DNA of 64,000 nucleotides from Chitinophaga caeni (GCF_002557795.1 NZ_CP023777.1:5155001-5219000); one strand, 5' to 3'. Shown: positions 35,654 through 46,020, numbered from the stretch's first letter. Program-made: numbers and translations. Notes: generated from the sequence alone by a model not told the origin.

Positions 35654-36352
35654 CTAATTATTTGATAACTGTTCTAACAATTTTGCCTGCTCTTCCAACT
35701 GCGCTTGTTGTTGCTCAATAATATCCTGTTGCTTTTCTAATTGCTTATTCAACTCGATGAGGTAAAGGGTCATCTCTTCTACTTTTTGCAATAGTTTCGC
35801 TTGCATTTCGCCCAGGTCGATCCCTTGTGCAGCTACCTCTTTCTCCGGTGGGATTCCAGGTAAATGCCTGTGCTTCTTAATGAACAATTCCAATTCGTGC
35901 AAGGTCGGGAAAGTATAAGCCGGGTGGAACACAAAATCTGGCCAGCCCTCTAATTCAACCGTAACTTTTTTAGAAGTAATCGCTCCATTCACCGCGAGTG
36001 TAGATTGGGGAGAGGCCGTACCGATGCCAACATTCCCATTTTGTTTAACATACAGTAAGCTACTGCTACTCCCGGAATTGTAAAACTCCCACCCCCCGCT
36101 TGGCGTAATCGAACTACAGTCAAACCTAAGGGTACGGCTTTCCTCCGGAGAAGCCTTGATTTTGTGCGTGGTTACATTAAAGTTATAAGCCGGGTCTACG
36201 GCTACCACTAAACCATCGGCATTCTTGATAATAATACTTTTTGACGTCGTATTTCCACTAGTTGTGACTTCTTCTAAAGTTGGGTCCTGTGCTAATGCCG
36301 GGAAACTAAATACAATGACCGCTACGGGCAACAAAATCTTCTTAATAGGCAT
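35654..36352 (-). CDS. Secreted surface protein with S74-like coiled-coil C-terminus
   Basis: 232 residues: signal peptide to about 21 (PALAQ), beta region, NVGIGTASPQSTLAVNGAIT, then the S74-like part (HRHLPGIPPEKEVAAQGIDL) and a Gln-rich coiled coil (QQDIIEQQQAQLEEQAKLLE). Same design as the gene at 1946-2920. Upstream of the RHS operon on the same strand with a 414-base gap, so it may be part of the same locus but not of the same transcript. Confidence 0.75.
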   Translation of the reverse strand: MPIKKILLPVAVIVFSFPALAQDPTLEEVTTSGNTTSKSIIIKNADGLVVAVDPAYNFNVTTHKIKASPEESRTLRFDCSSITPSGGWEFYNSGSSSSLLYVKQNGNVGIGTASPQSTLAVNGAITSKKVTVELEGWPDFVFHPAYTFPTLHELELFIKKHRHLPGIPPEKEVAAQGIDLGEMQAKLLQKVEEMTLYLIELNKQLEKQQDIIEQQQAQLEEQAKLLEQLSNN

Positions 36353-36445
36353 AGGTAAAATGGGTTTGATGAAAAAGAACTAAATTGATTCATTAAATAT
36401 ACCATTTCAAAATAAAATTGAGTAAAAATTTCTTAAGATTATCGT

Positions 36446-36838
36446 ATGAAGTTGATCTTCAAACCAGGCGATACCCGTCATTTTTCCAGGGTAGTTACGA
36501 AGGCAGATTGTGCCAGTTTCGAAAGTGGACTGGTGCACCCCGTATATGCAACATTTGCATTGGCCAGGGATGCGGAATGGTGCTGCCGTTTATTTGTACT
36601 GGATATGAAGGAAGATGATGAAGAGGGGATCGGCACCATGTTAACAATCGAACATCTTGCACCGGCCCTAGTTGGTGCTACCGTGGATTTTACGGCCACG
36701 GTAGCTTCCATACAAGGGAATGAAATCATATGCCAATACGAAGCATATGTAGGGGCGCGTTTGATCGCGAAAGGTAAACAAGGACAGAAAATTTTGCCGA
36801 AGCAACAATTAGAAAAAATTTTTGAGCGATTACTATAA
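36446..36838 (+). CDS. FlK-like hot-dog thioesterase
   Basis: 130 residues of a single hot-dog domain. VHPVYATFALARDAEWCCRL and MLTIEHLAPALVGATVDFTA match the fluoroacetyl-CoA-thioesterase-like family; the His of TIEH sits at a likely catalytic position. Probably hydrolyses short acyl-CoAs. The last six bases overlap the end of the convergent response-regulator gene. Confidence 0.8.
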   Translation: MKLIFKPGDTRHFSRVVTKADCASFESGLVHPVYATFALARDAEWCCRLFVLDMKEDDEEGIGTMLTIEHLAPALVGATVDFTATVASIQGNEIICQYEAYVGARLIAKGKQGQKILPKQQLEKIFERLL

Positions 36839-37585
36839 ACCCAAGATAGATTTCAATTTAGGATATCCGGTTTTACTTACTGGGATTTTCTCGCCGCTCC
36901 TCAAAATGGCCAGGTGCGTATCTTTTTCATAAGGCTCAATCCGGGTAATCTGGCTGACGTTCAAGATATAAGAACGGTGCACCCGCGTAAATTGCTGTGC
37001 ATCTAAAAAGCTTTCAAAGAAACTCATCGTTTTATTCTTTAAAAATGAACCTTCCTGCGTTACTAGTCTCACATAATCATCGGCTGCTTCAATATATTGT
37101 ATATCAATTACCGGTATTATTTTGATCTTACCATTGATCTTCACTACTACCCTATTGTGCTGTGCCGGCATTTGTTGAGATGCGGTTTCCAATAGTTCCT
37201 GCGTAGCATTTTCCTGCTGCAATACCAGTTGCCCGTCCAACCATTTTTGTACCGCTTTATCGAAACGCTCCTTGGAAAAGGGTTTGAGCAAGTAATCTAC
37301 GGCATGAACTTCGAATGCTTTCAGCGCGTATTCTTCAAAAGCTGTTGTAAAAATCACGGCGGGCATCTTTTCCACCAATTCCAACATTTCGAAACCGTTA
37401 ATTTTCGGCATCTGGATATCTAGGAAAACCAGGTCGGGTTGATACTGTTGAATAGCTTTCAAACCTTCGAACCCATCATTGCATTCCTGTACCATTTCGA
37501 TTTGAGGAAATGACCCAAGGTACTCCATCAATAATTCCCTTGCTAAAGGCTCATCATCTATTACTATTACTTTCTTCTTGTCCAT
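36833..37585 (-). CDS. LytTR-family response regulator
   Basis: 250 residues. REC domain 1-120 with phosphoacceptor Asp in QPDLVFLDIQMPKINGFEML and the switch Lys in DYLLKPFSKERF; C-terminal LytTR DNA-binding domain (INGKIKIIPVIDIQYIEAAD, then FTRVHRSYILNVSQI). Its ATG overlaps the kinase stop by one base (TAATG), so translation is coupled. Confidence 0.92.
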   Translation of the reverse strand: MDKKKVIVIDDEPLARELLMEYLGSFPQIEMVQECNDGFEGLKAIQQYQPDLVFLDIQMPKINGFEMLELVEKMPAVIFTTAFEEYALKAFEVHAVDYLLKPFSKERFDKAVQKWLDGQLVLQQENATQELLETASQQMPAQHNRVVVKINGKIKIIPVIDIQYIEAADDYVRLVTQEGSFLKNKTMSFFESFLDAQQFTRVHRSYILNVSQITRIEPYEKDTHLAILRSGEKIPVSKTGYPKLKSILGL

Positions 37586-38628
37586 TAAGGCTGCGGGATT
37601 TTAATCGTTGTTGTAAATAAGTTGTCATGGATCTGCGTATTCAATAAATCATTCCTTGCAAATAACAAGTATAAGCGCCTATCGATCGATTTCAATCCGA
37701 ATCCTGTCCCCTTCTGGGTGCTTTTATGTAATTGTTCATCGAAGGGATTCGTAATATGTACGCTCAGCGCCTTCTCTGCCACGGTTGCTTGAATGCTGAT
37801 CGTAATCTCCCCCGTGGTATCATACAATCCGAACTTGATCGCATTTTCAACAACGGGTTGTAAAATCATCGGTGGCACCAACATGGTAGAGGCTTCCGGT
37901 GGAAATTCAATCACCGTTTTGAGCCTGTGCCTAAAGCGTACTTTCTCGATATCAAGGTATAAAGTTAGGTATTGAATTTCATCTTCAAACTTTACCCATT
38001 GTTGATCTTCTTTCTTCAATGTTCCCCGCAAAAATTCGGATAACTTCGTAATCATCTCGCGGGCCTCCATCGGGCGCATGGCAATTAAAGCATTAATCGA
38101 GTTCAAACTATTGAACAGGAAATGCGGTTGTAACTGCTGCCGCAATTTATATAGCTCCGCTTCGCGCGCCATCTTCTCGTTCGTTTCCTTCCTGGCTAGC
38201 GCTTCTTGCTTTTCCTGCATTTCATACCAGAAGGTACTTAGTAGGCCCATCGAGAGGTTCAATATCCAACAATACACGAAAAATATCGGCATCGAATTAT
38301 TCAACCATTCGAGGTAATACAAATCCATCGCAAATATCTTACCTAGTATCCATGAACAGAGCACTACCCAAATGGCGGAAAGGGCTGCACTGACGGATAC
38401 CAGGAAAAGATATCTGCCCCTAACTGGCCTGTAATAAGCAAAATATTGGCTCATGCCTATGATCGTCCATGCCAACAGTATATTATGAATGGCGCTGTCG
38501 GCCACCGCGACAGAGATGGGAAGTCCGAACCAAAAATACAACAGGGCTATATGGCAGATAGTAATCAATAGCCAGATGATCCCGAAGCTCCACCGCGATG
38601 TTGAAAATGCAAATAAGCGTTTTGCCAA
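37585..38628 (-). CDS. LytS/YehU-type sensor histidine kinase
   Basis: 347 residues: four membrane segments in the first 150, then the His_kinase domain with LRQQLQPHFLFNSLNSINAL (His phosphoacceptor) and a GHKL ATPase with PVVENAIKFGL and GFGLKSIDRRL. No large periplasmic sensor domain, so it may sense the membrane itself. Partner of the LytTR regulator that follows. Confidence 0.92.
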   Translation of the reverse strand: MAKRLFAFSTSRWSFGIIWLLITICHIALLYFWFGLPISVAVADSAIHNILLAWTIIGMSQYFAYYRPVRGRYLFLVSVSAALSAIWVVLCSWILGKIFAMDLYYLEWLNNSMPIFFVYCWILNLSMGLLSTFWYEMQEKQEALARKETNEKMAREAELYKLRQQLQPHFLFNSLNSINALIAMRPMEAREMITKLSEFLRGTLKKEDQQWVKFEDEIQYLTLYLDIEKVRFRHRLKTVIEFPPEASTMLVPPMILQPVVENAIKFGLYDTTGEITISIQATVAEKALSVHITNPFDEQLHKSTQKGTGFGLKSIDRRLYLLFARNDLLNTQIHDNLFTTTIKIPQP

Positions 38629-38649
38629 AACAGTTAGGATTTATAGGTA

Positions 38650-39003
38650 TTATATATTGATGTCTAAGAACTTTTGCTCTTGCAATTGTGTTGCTTTCAT
38701 TTGTTGTAGTGCCATGTAAGTATTGGCATCTTGCGGTTCTTCCACGCGGGAATAAAGCTCCATACCATCTTTCAGTTCAACCAGGTTCACTAACTCCGGA
38801 ACATTGATAAAACGCCATTCCACGAGTTCTTGCTTCTGGTTTTTAAATGCGTACTGCTCTTGTTGACCGATGGAATTAGCCTTTCGCCAAGCCTCGGTTT
38901 TATTCTCCGCGCTGATCAAACGCAGTTGTTCATCGAACTGTGCTGCATGATCTCCCTTGCCACATATTACCTGGTACACCACCTTTGCTACAAACCACTG
39001 CAT
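38650..39003 (-). CDS. DUF4288 protein
   Basis: 117 residues, no signal. MQWFVAKVVYQVICGKGDHA, then QLRLISAENKTEAWRKANSI and WRFINVPELVNLVELKDGME fit DUF4288. Role unknown. 21 bases upstream of the kinase gene on the same strand, so possibly in the same operon. Confidence 0.75.
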   Translation of the reverse strand: MQWFVAKVVYQVICGKGDHAAQFDEQLRLISAENKTEAWRKANSIGQQEQYAFKNQKQELVEWRFINVPELVNLVELKDGMELYSRVEEPQDANTYMALQQMKATQLQEQKFLDINI

Positions 39004-39065
39004 AAAATAAATTTTAGTCTTGTTAAGGATGGATCAGTCCCCGCCACATACAGCGGGGTACCGTA

Positions 39066-39809
39066 TTAATAACTTTTCAATTCAATACCGCCGAACGTAC
39101 AGTTACCTGTAATAATCAAGCGTTTTGTGTATGGCTCCTGGGCATAAGCGGGCTGCCTTTTATCGTCTACACCGCCGAACAATGTTTTTACTTCCATCAC
39201 AACTTCCCAATTGGCGGGCACAACTATATCGACACCACCGAACGTTGCAAATATATCCAGGACAACCTCCCCTTCGAAATCTGCATTATTAAAATTCACA
39301 TCTACACCGCCGAAGATTGCCGTAATTTGTCCTCCCTTGAAACTTTTTGACATCACGTTCCTATTGGCTGCACCGAAAATCGCGGTGGCGTTGATATAAT
39401 CTTCCGCGTTGCCCCCTTCTATTACCATCGACCGGGTCACGTTTCTTTTAGTGCCATTCACGATAATTAATACTCCTGCCAGGACGATCAGTAAAGGCCA
39501 GGTAAATTTCCTCATTTCATCAGGCCACCATGGCAGGACATCGTGAAGCATAAATACGGCGCCGATAACGATACAGATTAACCAGCCGGAGCCTTTAAAA
39601 TTATTCTTCAAACCTACCAACACACCTATTACGATCAGGATCATCTCCCAGGAAAATAACCAATCCGGTAGATGAAGGTTCAACCTCTTAAGGATCAGGA
39701 ACAAGCCAATCAATACCAGCACTAGTCCTCCCCAAAGGCTGCTATTACCATTACGCTTGCGCATGTTACGTTCGTAGTTATACTCTTTATGACGATCTTC
39801 CATGTTCAT
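39066..39809 (-). CDS. LiaF-like membrane protein
   Basis: 247 residues. Four hydrophobic segments (about 25-125; LWGGLVLVLIGLFLILKRL), then a soluble beta domain with repeated (I/L)FGGVD motifs (ATAIFGAANR, TAIFGGVDVNF, IFATFGGVDIVVP, TLFGGVDDKR, CTFGGIELKSY) as in LiaF/DUF2154 proteins. LiaF modulates envelope-stress two-component systems in Firmicutes; here it stands next to a LytS/LytTR pair, which suggests a similar link. Confidence 0.85.
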   Translation of the reverse strand: MNMEDRHKEYNYERNMRKRNGNSSLWGGLVLVLIGLFLILKRLNLHLPDWLFSWEMILIVIGVLVGLKNNFKGSGWLICIVIGAVFMLHDVLPWWPDEMRKFTWPLLIVLAGVLIIVNGTKRNVTRSMVIEGGNAEDYINATAIFGAANRNVMSKSFKGGQITAIFGGVDVNFNNADFEGEVVLDIFATFGGVDIVVPANWEVVMEVKTLFGGVDDKRQPAYAQEPYTKRLIITGNCTFGGIELKSY

Positions 39810-40025
39810 ATATTTTAAATTTGTACAACAAAAATAGGATCCTGGTAAAGCCCAGGCAATACAGCTTAGGCTAAATAGATCAGAATCTAGGTAAAAGCAG
39901 GTAAATCATCGGTGAAATTTCCACTGCCCGGAAAATAACCGGTGAATTGCCGGATTCCAGCTCATAGAAAGCTTTTTTATTACCCCGTACCGGCTTCTGA
40001 TGAGCCGGCAGCAATTACATATAAA

Positions 40026-40064
40026 AATCCCCCGAAAATGTACCTTTCACATTCACGGGGGATT
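40026..40064 (-). terminator. Terminator of the reductase gene
   Basis: AATCCCCCG pairs with CGGGGGATT, with an inner AATGT/ACATT stem, and a T-run on the minus strand. Confidence 0.7.
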
Positions 40065-40084
40065 ATATCAGGAGAATGATAATG

Positions 40085-40747
40085 TTACATTTCAACCACT
40101 ACTGTTTCAGCGCCAAGGTTTTCCAAGGTTTTGGACAATGAAGTTACCATGGCATCTGGGCCACAGATATAAAAAGGTTGGTTGAAGTTACTGATCTTCT
40201 TTTTGAGGTAATCTTCATTGATGATACCGTAATCGTATTCATCCACCTTCTGCTTGGTAATAATATTGATAAAATTCTTACCGAGCATCTTTTGAAATTC
40301 ATCTTTCAGGATGATATCATTAACCGTTTGATTGGAGAACAGTAATTTATTATTACCCACTTTGCCATCCTTGTATAGTTGGCGAAAGATCGCGATAAAA
40401 GGAGTAACACCGGCTCCCCCGGCGATGAAAACCCCTTCTCCCTTATATTGGATTGCTCCCCAAACATCATGGATGATGAGGCTATCGCCAACATTCAGGC
40501 TATCGAGGTGGTGGGTCACCCCATCATGATCTTTATACATCTTGATGGTAAATTCGAGGTGATCCCAATCGTTGAGGGCCGTGAAAGTGAAAGGACGCAA
40601 TTGTTCGTCCCAACGCGGCTGGTTAATACAAACATCCGTAGCTTGACCGGGTATAAACTTATATCCAGCCGGTTTTTCAACTTTAAAACGCTTTACGTTG
40701 TGCGTAACTTGATCGATTTTCAGGATTTTAACTACATGTGCTTCCAT
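40085..40747 (-). CDS. Ferredoxin-reductase-like FAD/NAD(P)H oxidoreductase
   Basis: 220 residues from MEAHVV (a start 36 bases upstream is less likely). FAD part with RPFTFTALNDWDHLEFTIK (flavin motif RPFT) and SLIIHDVWGAIQY; NAD part with GVFIAGGAGVTPFIAIFRQL and YICGPDAMVTSL. No iron-sulfur domain, so it needs an external electron acceptor. Substrate unknown. Confidence 0.85.
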   Translation of the reverse strand: MEAHVVKILKIDQVTHNVKRFKVEKPAGYKFIPGQATDVCINQPRWDEQLRPFTFTALNDWDHLEFTIKMYKDHDGVTHHLDSLNVGDSLIIHDVWGAIQYKGEGVFIAGGAGVTPFIAIFRQLYKDGKVGNNKLLFSNQTVNDIILKDEFQKMLGKNFINIITKQKVDEYDYGIINEDYLKKKISNFNQPFYICGPDAMVTSLSKTLENLGAETVVVEM

Positions 40748-40801
40748 AAATGGATATTTTTTGACTCTCAGCAATGTAAACAATTTGTATCATATATAGT
40801 T

Positions 40802-41530
40802 TTACCGTTGCATAACTTTCAGGATCATCGGCGCCAACTGCTGTGCCCAGGCGGTATATTCCTTGCCGGAAGGATGCAGCCCGTCCCCTGCTACCAACGA
40901 TGGATCCGAAGTAGCTAGCCTCGTACCGGGGGTAATATCCAGGTAAGCAACCCCCTCTTTTTGGGCAATCCTCCTATTGACGGCATTATAAGCATCGATT
41001 TCGAAGGCAATCTGCTGGCGATCGCGCCCTTCTGCAAAGGGTGTTACACCCCAATCGGGTATGGACAGAACGAAGACATGGTTACGTTCCCCGCCTGCGA
41101 ATGCGATAGCTGCCCGGAGCAGCTTTTCGAATGCCGGTTCATATTCCTGCACGCTCCTGCCACGGTATTGATCATTAACGCCGATCAGCAGTGTCACGAG
41201 GTCATATGTCGGTTCAATACCGGCTAAGACGATCCCCGCTTCCAGCTCGTCCGTTGTCCAGCCAGTAGTAGCTACGATCCTGGGCTGCTGTACCGAGAGG
41301 CCTTTCCTGCGAAGCAGTTCTACAGTCTGCATGGGAAAACGTTCGGTATCGGCAACGCTTTCCCCGATGGTATAGCTATCGCCAAGGGCCAGGTAACTGA
41401 GTTCATGTTGCTCATGTTCGCTTCTCATAACGGTTGAATTTATGGTTGGTTGTAAAATCAGCCCCCAAAATAAGATGAATTGAAACATAAGCCATATTTT
41501 TTTTAACAATACGAGGAAATAAGCCACCAA
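40802..41530 (-). CDS. SGNH/GDSL-type hydrolase
   Basis: 242 residues with an N-terminal hydrophobic stretch that may be a signal anchor. Block I ALGDSYTIGE (catalytic Ser), block III LLIGVNDQYRG (oxyanion Asn), block V GDGLHPSGKEY (catalytic Asp and His). An esterase or lipase; the substrate cannot be read. Confidence 0.88.
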   Translation of the reverse strand: MVAYFLVLLKKIWLMFQFILFWGLILQPTINSTVMRSEHEQHELSYLALGDSYTIGESVADTERFPMQTVELLRRKGLSVQQPRIVATTGWTTDELEAGIVLAGIEPTYDLVTLLIGVNDQYRGRSVQEYEPAFEKLLRAAIAFAGGERNHVFVLSIPDWGVTPFAEGRDRQQIAFEIDAYNAVNRRIAQKEGVAYLDITPGTRLATSDPSLVAGDGLHPSGKEYTAWAQQLAPMILKVMQR

Positions 41531-41589
41531 TAAGGATCAAGAGATTTTATTACCCTTTATATTTAACAGCTTCTTAGTTTTAAATGTTT

Positions 41590-41597
41590 TACCTTTG
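41590..41597 (+). promoter_or_regulatory. -7 element of the isocitrate dehydrogenase gene
   Basis: TACCTTTG, a perfect TAnnTTTG box, 43 bases before the ATG. No clean -33 box at the usual spacing. Confidence 0.55.
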
Positions 41598-41639
41598 CGG
41601 TGCTAAACATACATTCGTAAAGTGTAAATAAAGTGTTTT

Positions 41640-42905
41640 ATGCCGGGAGAAAAAATCACGATGAATAATGGCCAGGTAATAGTTCCGAACCATCCAATTA
41701 TTCCATTTATTGAAGGCGATGGCATTGGCCCAGATATCTGGCGTGCCAGCGTTCGCGTATTTGATGCAGCTATAAAGAAAGCTTATGGCGACAGTAAAAA
41801 AGTAGCGTGGAAAGAGGTATTAGCAGGTGAAAAAGCATTCCAACAAACAGGGGAATGGTTGCCAGCAGCTACTTTAGACGCCCTTTCCGAATATATCGTA
41901 TCTATCAAGGGACCATTGGCTACCCCCGTAGGCGGCGGTATCCGTTCCCTGAACGTGGCCATGCGCCAAACCTTGGATCTATATGCCTGTGTTCGCCCGA
42001 TCCGTTGGTTCAACAAGGTGCCTTCACCCGTGAAGCACCCGGAACTGGTTGACATGGTGATTTTCCGCGAAAACACGGAAGATATTTATGCCGGGATTGA
42101 GTATAAGTTCGATTCCCCGGAAGCTAAAAAATTATTGCACTTCCTGCAAAACGAGCTGGGAGTTAAGAATATCCGTTTCCCTGAAACTTCTTCATTCGGC
42201 ATCAAGCCGGTATCTGTTGAAGGTTCTGAAAGATTGATCCGCGCGGCTATCCAATATGCCATCGATCACAAAAAACCTTCTGTTACCCTCGTTCATAAGG
42301 GTAATATCATGAAATTTACCGAAGGTGGTTTCAAAAACTGGGGTTATGCCCTGGCTGCCAGGGAATTCGGCGATGCTGTTTATACCTGGGAACAATGGGA
42401 AGCGACCAAGAAAGCCGAAGGTGAAGAAGCTGCCAACAAGGAGCTGAACATCGCACTAGCCCACGGTAAAATCTTGATCAAAGATGTTATTGCTGATAAC
42501 TTCCTGCAACAAATCCTGCTGGCGCCGCAAGATTATTCCGTCGTGGCAACCTTGAACCTCAACGGTGATTATATCTCCGATGCATTGGCCGCGGAAGTCG
42601 GCGGTATCGGTATCGCGCCGGGTGCTAATATCAACTATGCCACCGGTCATGCCGTATTCGAAGCCACGCACGGTACTGCCCCGCGTTTTGCCAACACGGA
42701 TACCATGAACCCATCCTCCGTGATTTTAAGCGGCGTGATGATGTTCGAATACATGGGCTGGAAAGAAGCTGCGAACATTATCGTTGAAGGCTTGAGTACT
42801 GCCATCATGAGAAAGCGCGTTACGATCGACTTCTACAAATTGATGGACGATGCCACCCTCGTGAAATGTAGCGAGTTCGCAGACGAGATTATCAAACATA
42901 TGTAA
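41640..42905 (+). CDS. icd: NADP-isocitrate dehydrogenase, bacterial type I
   Basis: 421 residues. Oxidises isocitrate to 2-oxoglutarate in the TCA cycle. E. coli Icd-like motifs: [33 protein letters not shown] (isocitrate-phosphate loop with the regulatory Ser position), [29 protein letters not shown], and [20 protein letters not shown]. Followed 105 bases later by a second, unrelated-subfamily enzyme with the same reaction. Confidence 0.93.
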   Translation: MPGEKITMNNGQVIVPNHPIIPFIEGDGIGPDIWRASVRVFDAAIKKAYGDSKKVAWKEVLAGEKAFQQTGEWLPAATLDALSEYIVSIKGPLATPVGGGIRSLNVAMRQTLDLYACVRPIRWFNKVPSPVKHPELVDMVIFRENTEDIYAGIEYKFDSPEAKKLLHFLQNELGVKNIRFPETSSFGIKPVSVEGSERLIRAAIQYAIDHKKPSVTLVHKGNIMKFTEGGFKNWGYALAAREFGDAVYTWEQWEATKKAEGEEAANKELNIALAHGKILIKDVIADNFLQQILLAPQDYSVVATLNLNGDYISDALAAEVGGIGIAPGANINYATGHAVFEATHGTAPRFANTDTMNPSSVILSGVMMFEYMGWKEAANIIVEGLSTAIMRKRVTIDFYKLMDDATLVKCSEFADEIIKHM

Positions 42906-43010
42906 TAGTTTGATTATTACATAGCTACTTTGTATATTAGGGGTTTAAACTGGAGGGCGGAAAAGGGGTTCTGCCTTGTTATTATCATATAATTTATTAA
43001 AAATCCTGAA

Positions 43011-44240
43011 ATGTCTACAAAAATTAAAGTTGCAAACCCTGTAGTAGAATTGGATGGTGACGAAATGACACGCATCATCTGGAAGTTTATCAAAGACAAA
43101 TTGATCACACCATATTTAGATCTCGATATCAAGTATTTCGATTTAGGTATGGAACATAGGGATGCTACCAACGACCAGGTTACCGTTGACGCGGCAAATG
43201 CGATCCGTCAATACGGCGTTGGTATCAAATGTGCCACCATTACCCCGGACGAAGCCCGCGTGAAGGAATTCAACCTGAAACAAATGTGGAAATCTCCTAA
43301 CGGTACCATCCGTAATATCCTGGATGGAACAGTTTTCCGCGAGCCTATCGTGATGAGCAACGTTCCGAGATTAGTGCCTAACTGGACTGCGCCTATCTGC
43401 ATCGGTCGTCATGCTTTCGGTGATCAATACCGCGCTACAGATTTTCTTACCAAGGGAAAAGGTAAGCTCACTATAAAATTTGAAGGTGAAAACGGTGAAG
43501 TAATCGAACACGAAGTATATAACTTCCAAGGCGATGGCGTTGCATTAGCCATGTACAACACCGATGAATCTATCCGTGGTTTCGCAAGGGCTTGCTTCAA
43601 CCAAGCCTTGATGAAAAAATGGCCCCTGTACCTCAGTACTAAGAACACGATCCTTAAAAAATATGATGGTCGCTTTAAAGATATCTTTGAAGATGTTTAC
43701 CAAAATGAATTTAAGGCCGAGTTCGATAAGAACGGGCTTACTTACGAGCACCGCCTGATCGATGATATGGTGGCCAGCGCTTTGAAATGGCATGGTAACT
43801 TCGTATGGGCTTGTAAAAACTATGATGGTGATGTTCAATCCGATACCGTTGCACAAGGCTTCGGTTCCCTCGGTTTGATGACTTCTACCCTCGTTACGCC
43901 CGATGGTAAAACCATGGAAGCGGAAGCTGCCCACGGTACCGTTACCCGCCACTACCGCGATCACCAAGCAGGTAAACCAACTTCTACCAACCCGATTGCT
44001 TCCATCTTTGCATGGACCCGCGGTTTGGAATTCCGTGGTAAATTAGATAACAACCAAGAGTTGATTCATTTCTGCCAAACTTTGGAACAAGTTTGTATCG
44101 AAACTGTTGAAAGCGGTAAAATGACGAAAGACTTGGCCGTTTGTATCCACGGTAGTAAAGTAGAACACGGTAAAGATTATTTATATACCGAAGAATTCTT
44201 GGAAGCGATCGATAACGGCTTGAAAGCGAAATTGGCGTAA
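43011..44240 (+). CDS. NADP-isocitrate dehydrogenase, eukaryote-like type II
   Basis: 409 residues of the IDH1/IDH2-like subfamily: [79 protein letters not shown] and [15 protein letters not shown]. Same reaction as the gene upstream but a distant sequence family. Probably its own promoter or shared readthrough. Stop at 44240, then a 30-bp palindrome. Confidence 0.95.
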   Translation: MSTKIKVANPVVELDGDEMTRIIWKFIKDKLITPYLDLDIKYFDLGMEHRDATNDQVTVDAANAIRQYGVGIKCATITPDEARVKEFNLKQMWKSPNGTIRNILDGTVFREPIVMSNVPRLVPNWTAPICIGRHAFGDQYRATDFLTKGKGKLTIKFEGENGEVIEHEVYNFQGDGVALAMYNTDESIRGFARACFNQALMKKWPLYLSTKNTILKKYDGRFKDIFEDVYQNEFKAEFDKNGLTYEHRLIDDMVASALKWHGNFVWACKNYDGDVQSDTVAQGFGSLGLMTSTLVTPDGKTMEAEAAHGTVTRHYRDHQAGKPTSTNPIASIFAWTRGLEFRGKLDNNQELIHFCQTLEQVCIETVESGKMTKDLAVCIHGSKVEHGKDYLYTEEFLEAIDNGLKAKLA

Positions 44241-44265
44241 GAAGAATTTTTGATATTTTATTTTA

Positions 44266-44295
44266 TGTAGAGCCAAGGCATGCCTTGGCTCTACA
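44266..44295. repeat. Perfect 30-bp palindrome (REP-like)
   Basis: The half-site TGTAGAGCCAAGGCA is followed at once by its exact reverse complement. It lies between convergent genes and can act as a terminator in both directions, but the loop-less perfect palindrome without a long T-run is more like a dispersed REP/MITE-type repeat. Confidence 0.75.
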
Positions 44296-44319
44296 CGTTT
44301 ATCACCGCGGGGAATACAT

Positions 44320-46020
44320 TTAAAACATCGCCTTCCCCTTGGTATGAATCAATTTATATTGATCAATAATCGAACGATCCATGCCGTAAATATCCTCGTA
44401 AAACCTGATATGCTTATCCTCTGCAACGGCAGTAAAATACCGGATAAAAATCGGTAGGCGATCTTTAAAATTCACTTGCTTTTTCGCACCTCTTACTAAC
44501 CAGGTCCTAACGCTATCCCTCCTTGCAAGACGGCTGGTATCATCTTTTACCAGGTACATGGCCAAGGTGTCCCAATTTTGCACCCGCACGCAACCATGGC
44601 TCAAGGAGCGGAAAGAGTTTTTGAATAAATTCCGGTTGTTCGTATCATGCAAATAAACGCTATGCCTGTTACTGAAGTTAAACTTAATAATCCCCAAGGA
44701 ATTATCTTCCCCATCCACTTGCCGTAACACGTAAGGGAAATGCTTTTTATTCAATTGTTGCCAATCCACATCATGAGGATTCACGATCTCCCCGTTCCTA
44801 TCAATTACCTCCAGCCTGTTTTCAATTAAGTAGTTCACATCTTTCTTTATCTTCGGCAACATTTCCTTGTAAATAATACTGTAAGGCACTCTCCAGTATG
44901 GATATAATACAAAGTTGGTCATGGAAGAGGCCAATAAAGGTGTTTTATTCCTGGAAGTACCCACGATAATCCTCGAATGCACCACCGGGATGCTGTCTTC
45001 ATAGACATCTAATTGGTAAGCCGGAACATTCACCCATAAATACCTTGCAGGTAAAGAATCGGGCAACTTGCGCCAACGATCCATATTAACGGCGTATTGT
45101 AAAAACCAGCCTGTATATTTCCTATTTAATAGATCGATGGTTTTCTTTCCCGCGATGCCATCAGGGTATAAACTAAATTCATGTTGGAATGATTTGACGG
45201 CTTTTACGATGGCCAAAGAATCATAACCTATTCCACCGGAAGTATCGAGGTGGAAAGTTTGAACCAGCCTATTGGCTAACAATATCCGGAATGCCACCGT
45301 ATCGGAATATTCTAAGGGCAATGTATCCCAATGCAAACCTTGATAATAGGTCTTGAATGCCGAAAATGCGTTCTTTAAATCCCGGTATCCCGGATGTTTC
45401 GGCTCTAAAGAGTCCAGGGTATTTTGCAACCCCGCATTTGAGCTGGCAATTTGCAATTGTTCCATTAATCGTTGTTCATCGAAGGTGGAATCTTTCCTTA
45501 GTGTATTGCTGTCCCTGGGAAACATACCGAAATGCAAATCTTGCATCATCTTCAGGTATGCATCGGAAGCCATAACATCTACCTTTGCCCATAAGGCAGC
45601 ATCTTTCCTTGCAATAGAATCGCTTTCTATTTTTTGCCAGGCTTTAGAGAGGCTTTGCTGGTGGTAATTGCCGGGAAACAAGCCGAGCAAATCCGCCGTA
45701 TTAATCTTTTGAATAAGCTCCGGTAAAGATTTGTTGGGAACGCCATTTGATGACCATTTGGGTTTATACTGATTACCTTCATATACCCGTATCAATATAT
45801 TACCCGGAAAACTTGCGATACTATCTTCCATAACACCGTCGTTGGCGTTTATATACTCGATTCTTTCCGCGATATTTTCATGGATAATTTCATCTAATTG
45901 ACGGGTATCCTGCACGATCTCTTGTTCCTTCGGGGCTTGTTTCGGGTGGCCGCAAGAAGCGAAGATCAGCAGGCAACAAAGTAATGTATTCGTTCTTATA
46001 TTCGAGGATAACATCATCAT
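44320..46020 (-). CDS. L,D-transpeptidase, YcbB-like
   Basis: 566 residues with a lipoprotein-type signal (FASCG). A scaffold domain is followed by a peptidoglycan-binding segment (KAVKSFQHEFSLYPDGIAGK) and the YkuD catalytic domain with HDTNNRNLFKNSFRSLSHGC (His and catalytic Cys). It makes 3-3 crosslinks between stem peptides in the periplasm. Layout and length match YcbB/LdtD. Confidence 0.92.
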   Translation of the reverse strand: MMMLSSNIRTNTLLCCLLIFASCGHPKQAPKEQEIVQDTRQLDEIIHENIAERIEYINANDGVMEDSIASFPGNILIRVYEGNQYKPKWSSNGVPNKSLPELIQKINTADLLGLFPGNYHQQSLSKAWQKIESDSIARKDAALWAKVDVMASDAYLKMMQDLHFGMFPRDSNTLRKDSTFDEQRLMEQLQIASSNAGLQNTLDSLEPKHPGYRDLKNAFSAFKTYYQGLHWDTLPLEYSDTVAFRILLANRLVQTFHLDTSGGIGYDSLAIVKAVKSFQHEFSLYPDGIAGKKTIDLLNRKYTGWFLQYAVNMDRWRKLPDSLPARYLWVNVPAYQLDVYEDSIPVVHSRIIVGTSRNKTPLLASSMTNFVLYPYWRVPYSIIYKEMLPKIKKDVNYLIENRLEVIDRNGEIVNPHDVDWQQLNKKHFPYVLRQVDGEDNSLGIIKFNFSNRHSVYLHDTNNRNLFKNSFRSLSHGCVRVQNWDTLAMYLVKDDTSRLARRDSVRTWLVRGAKKQVNFKDRLPIFIRYFTAVAEDKHIRFYEDIYGMDRSIIDQYKLIHTKGKAMF

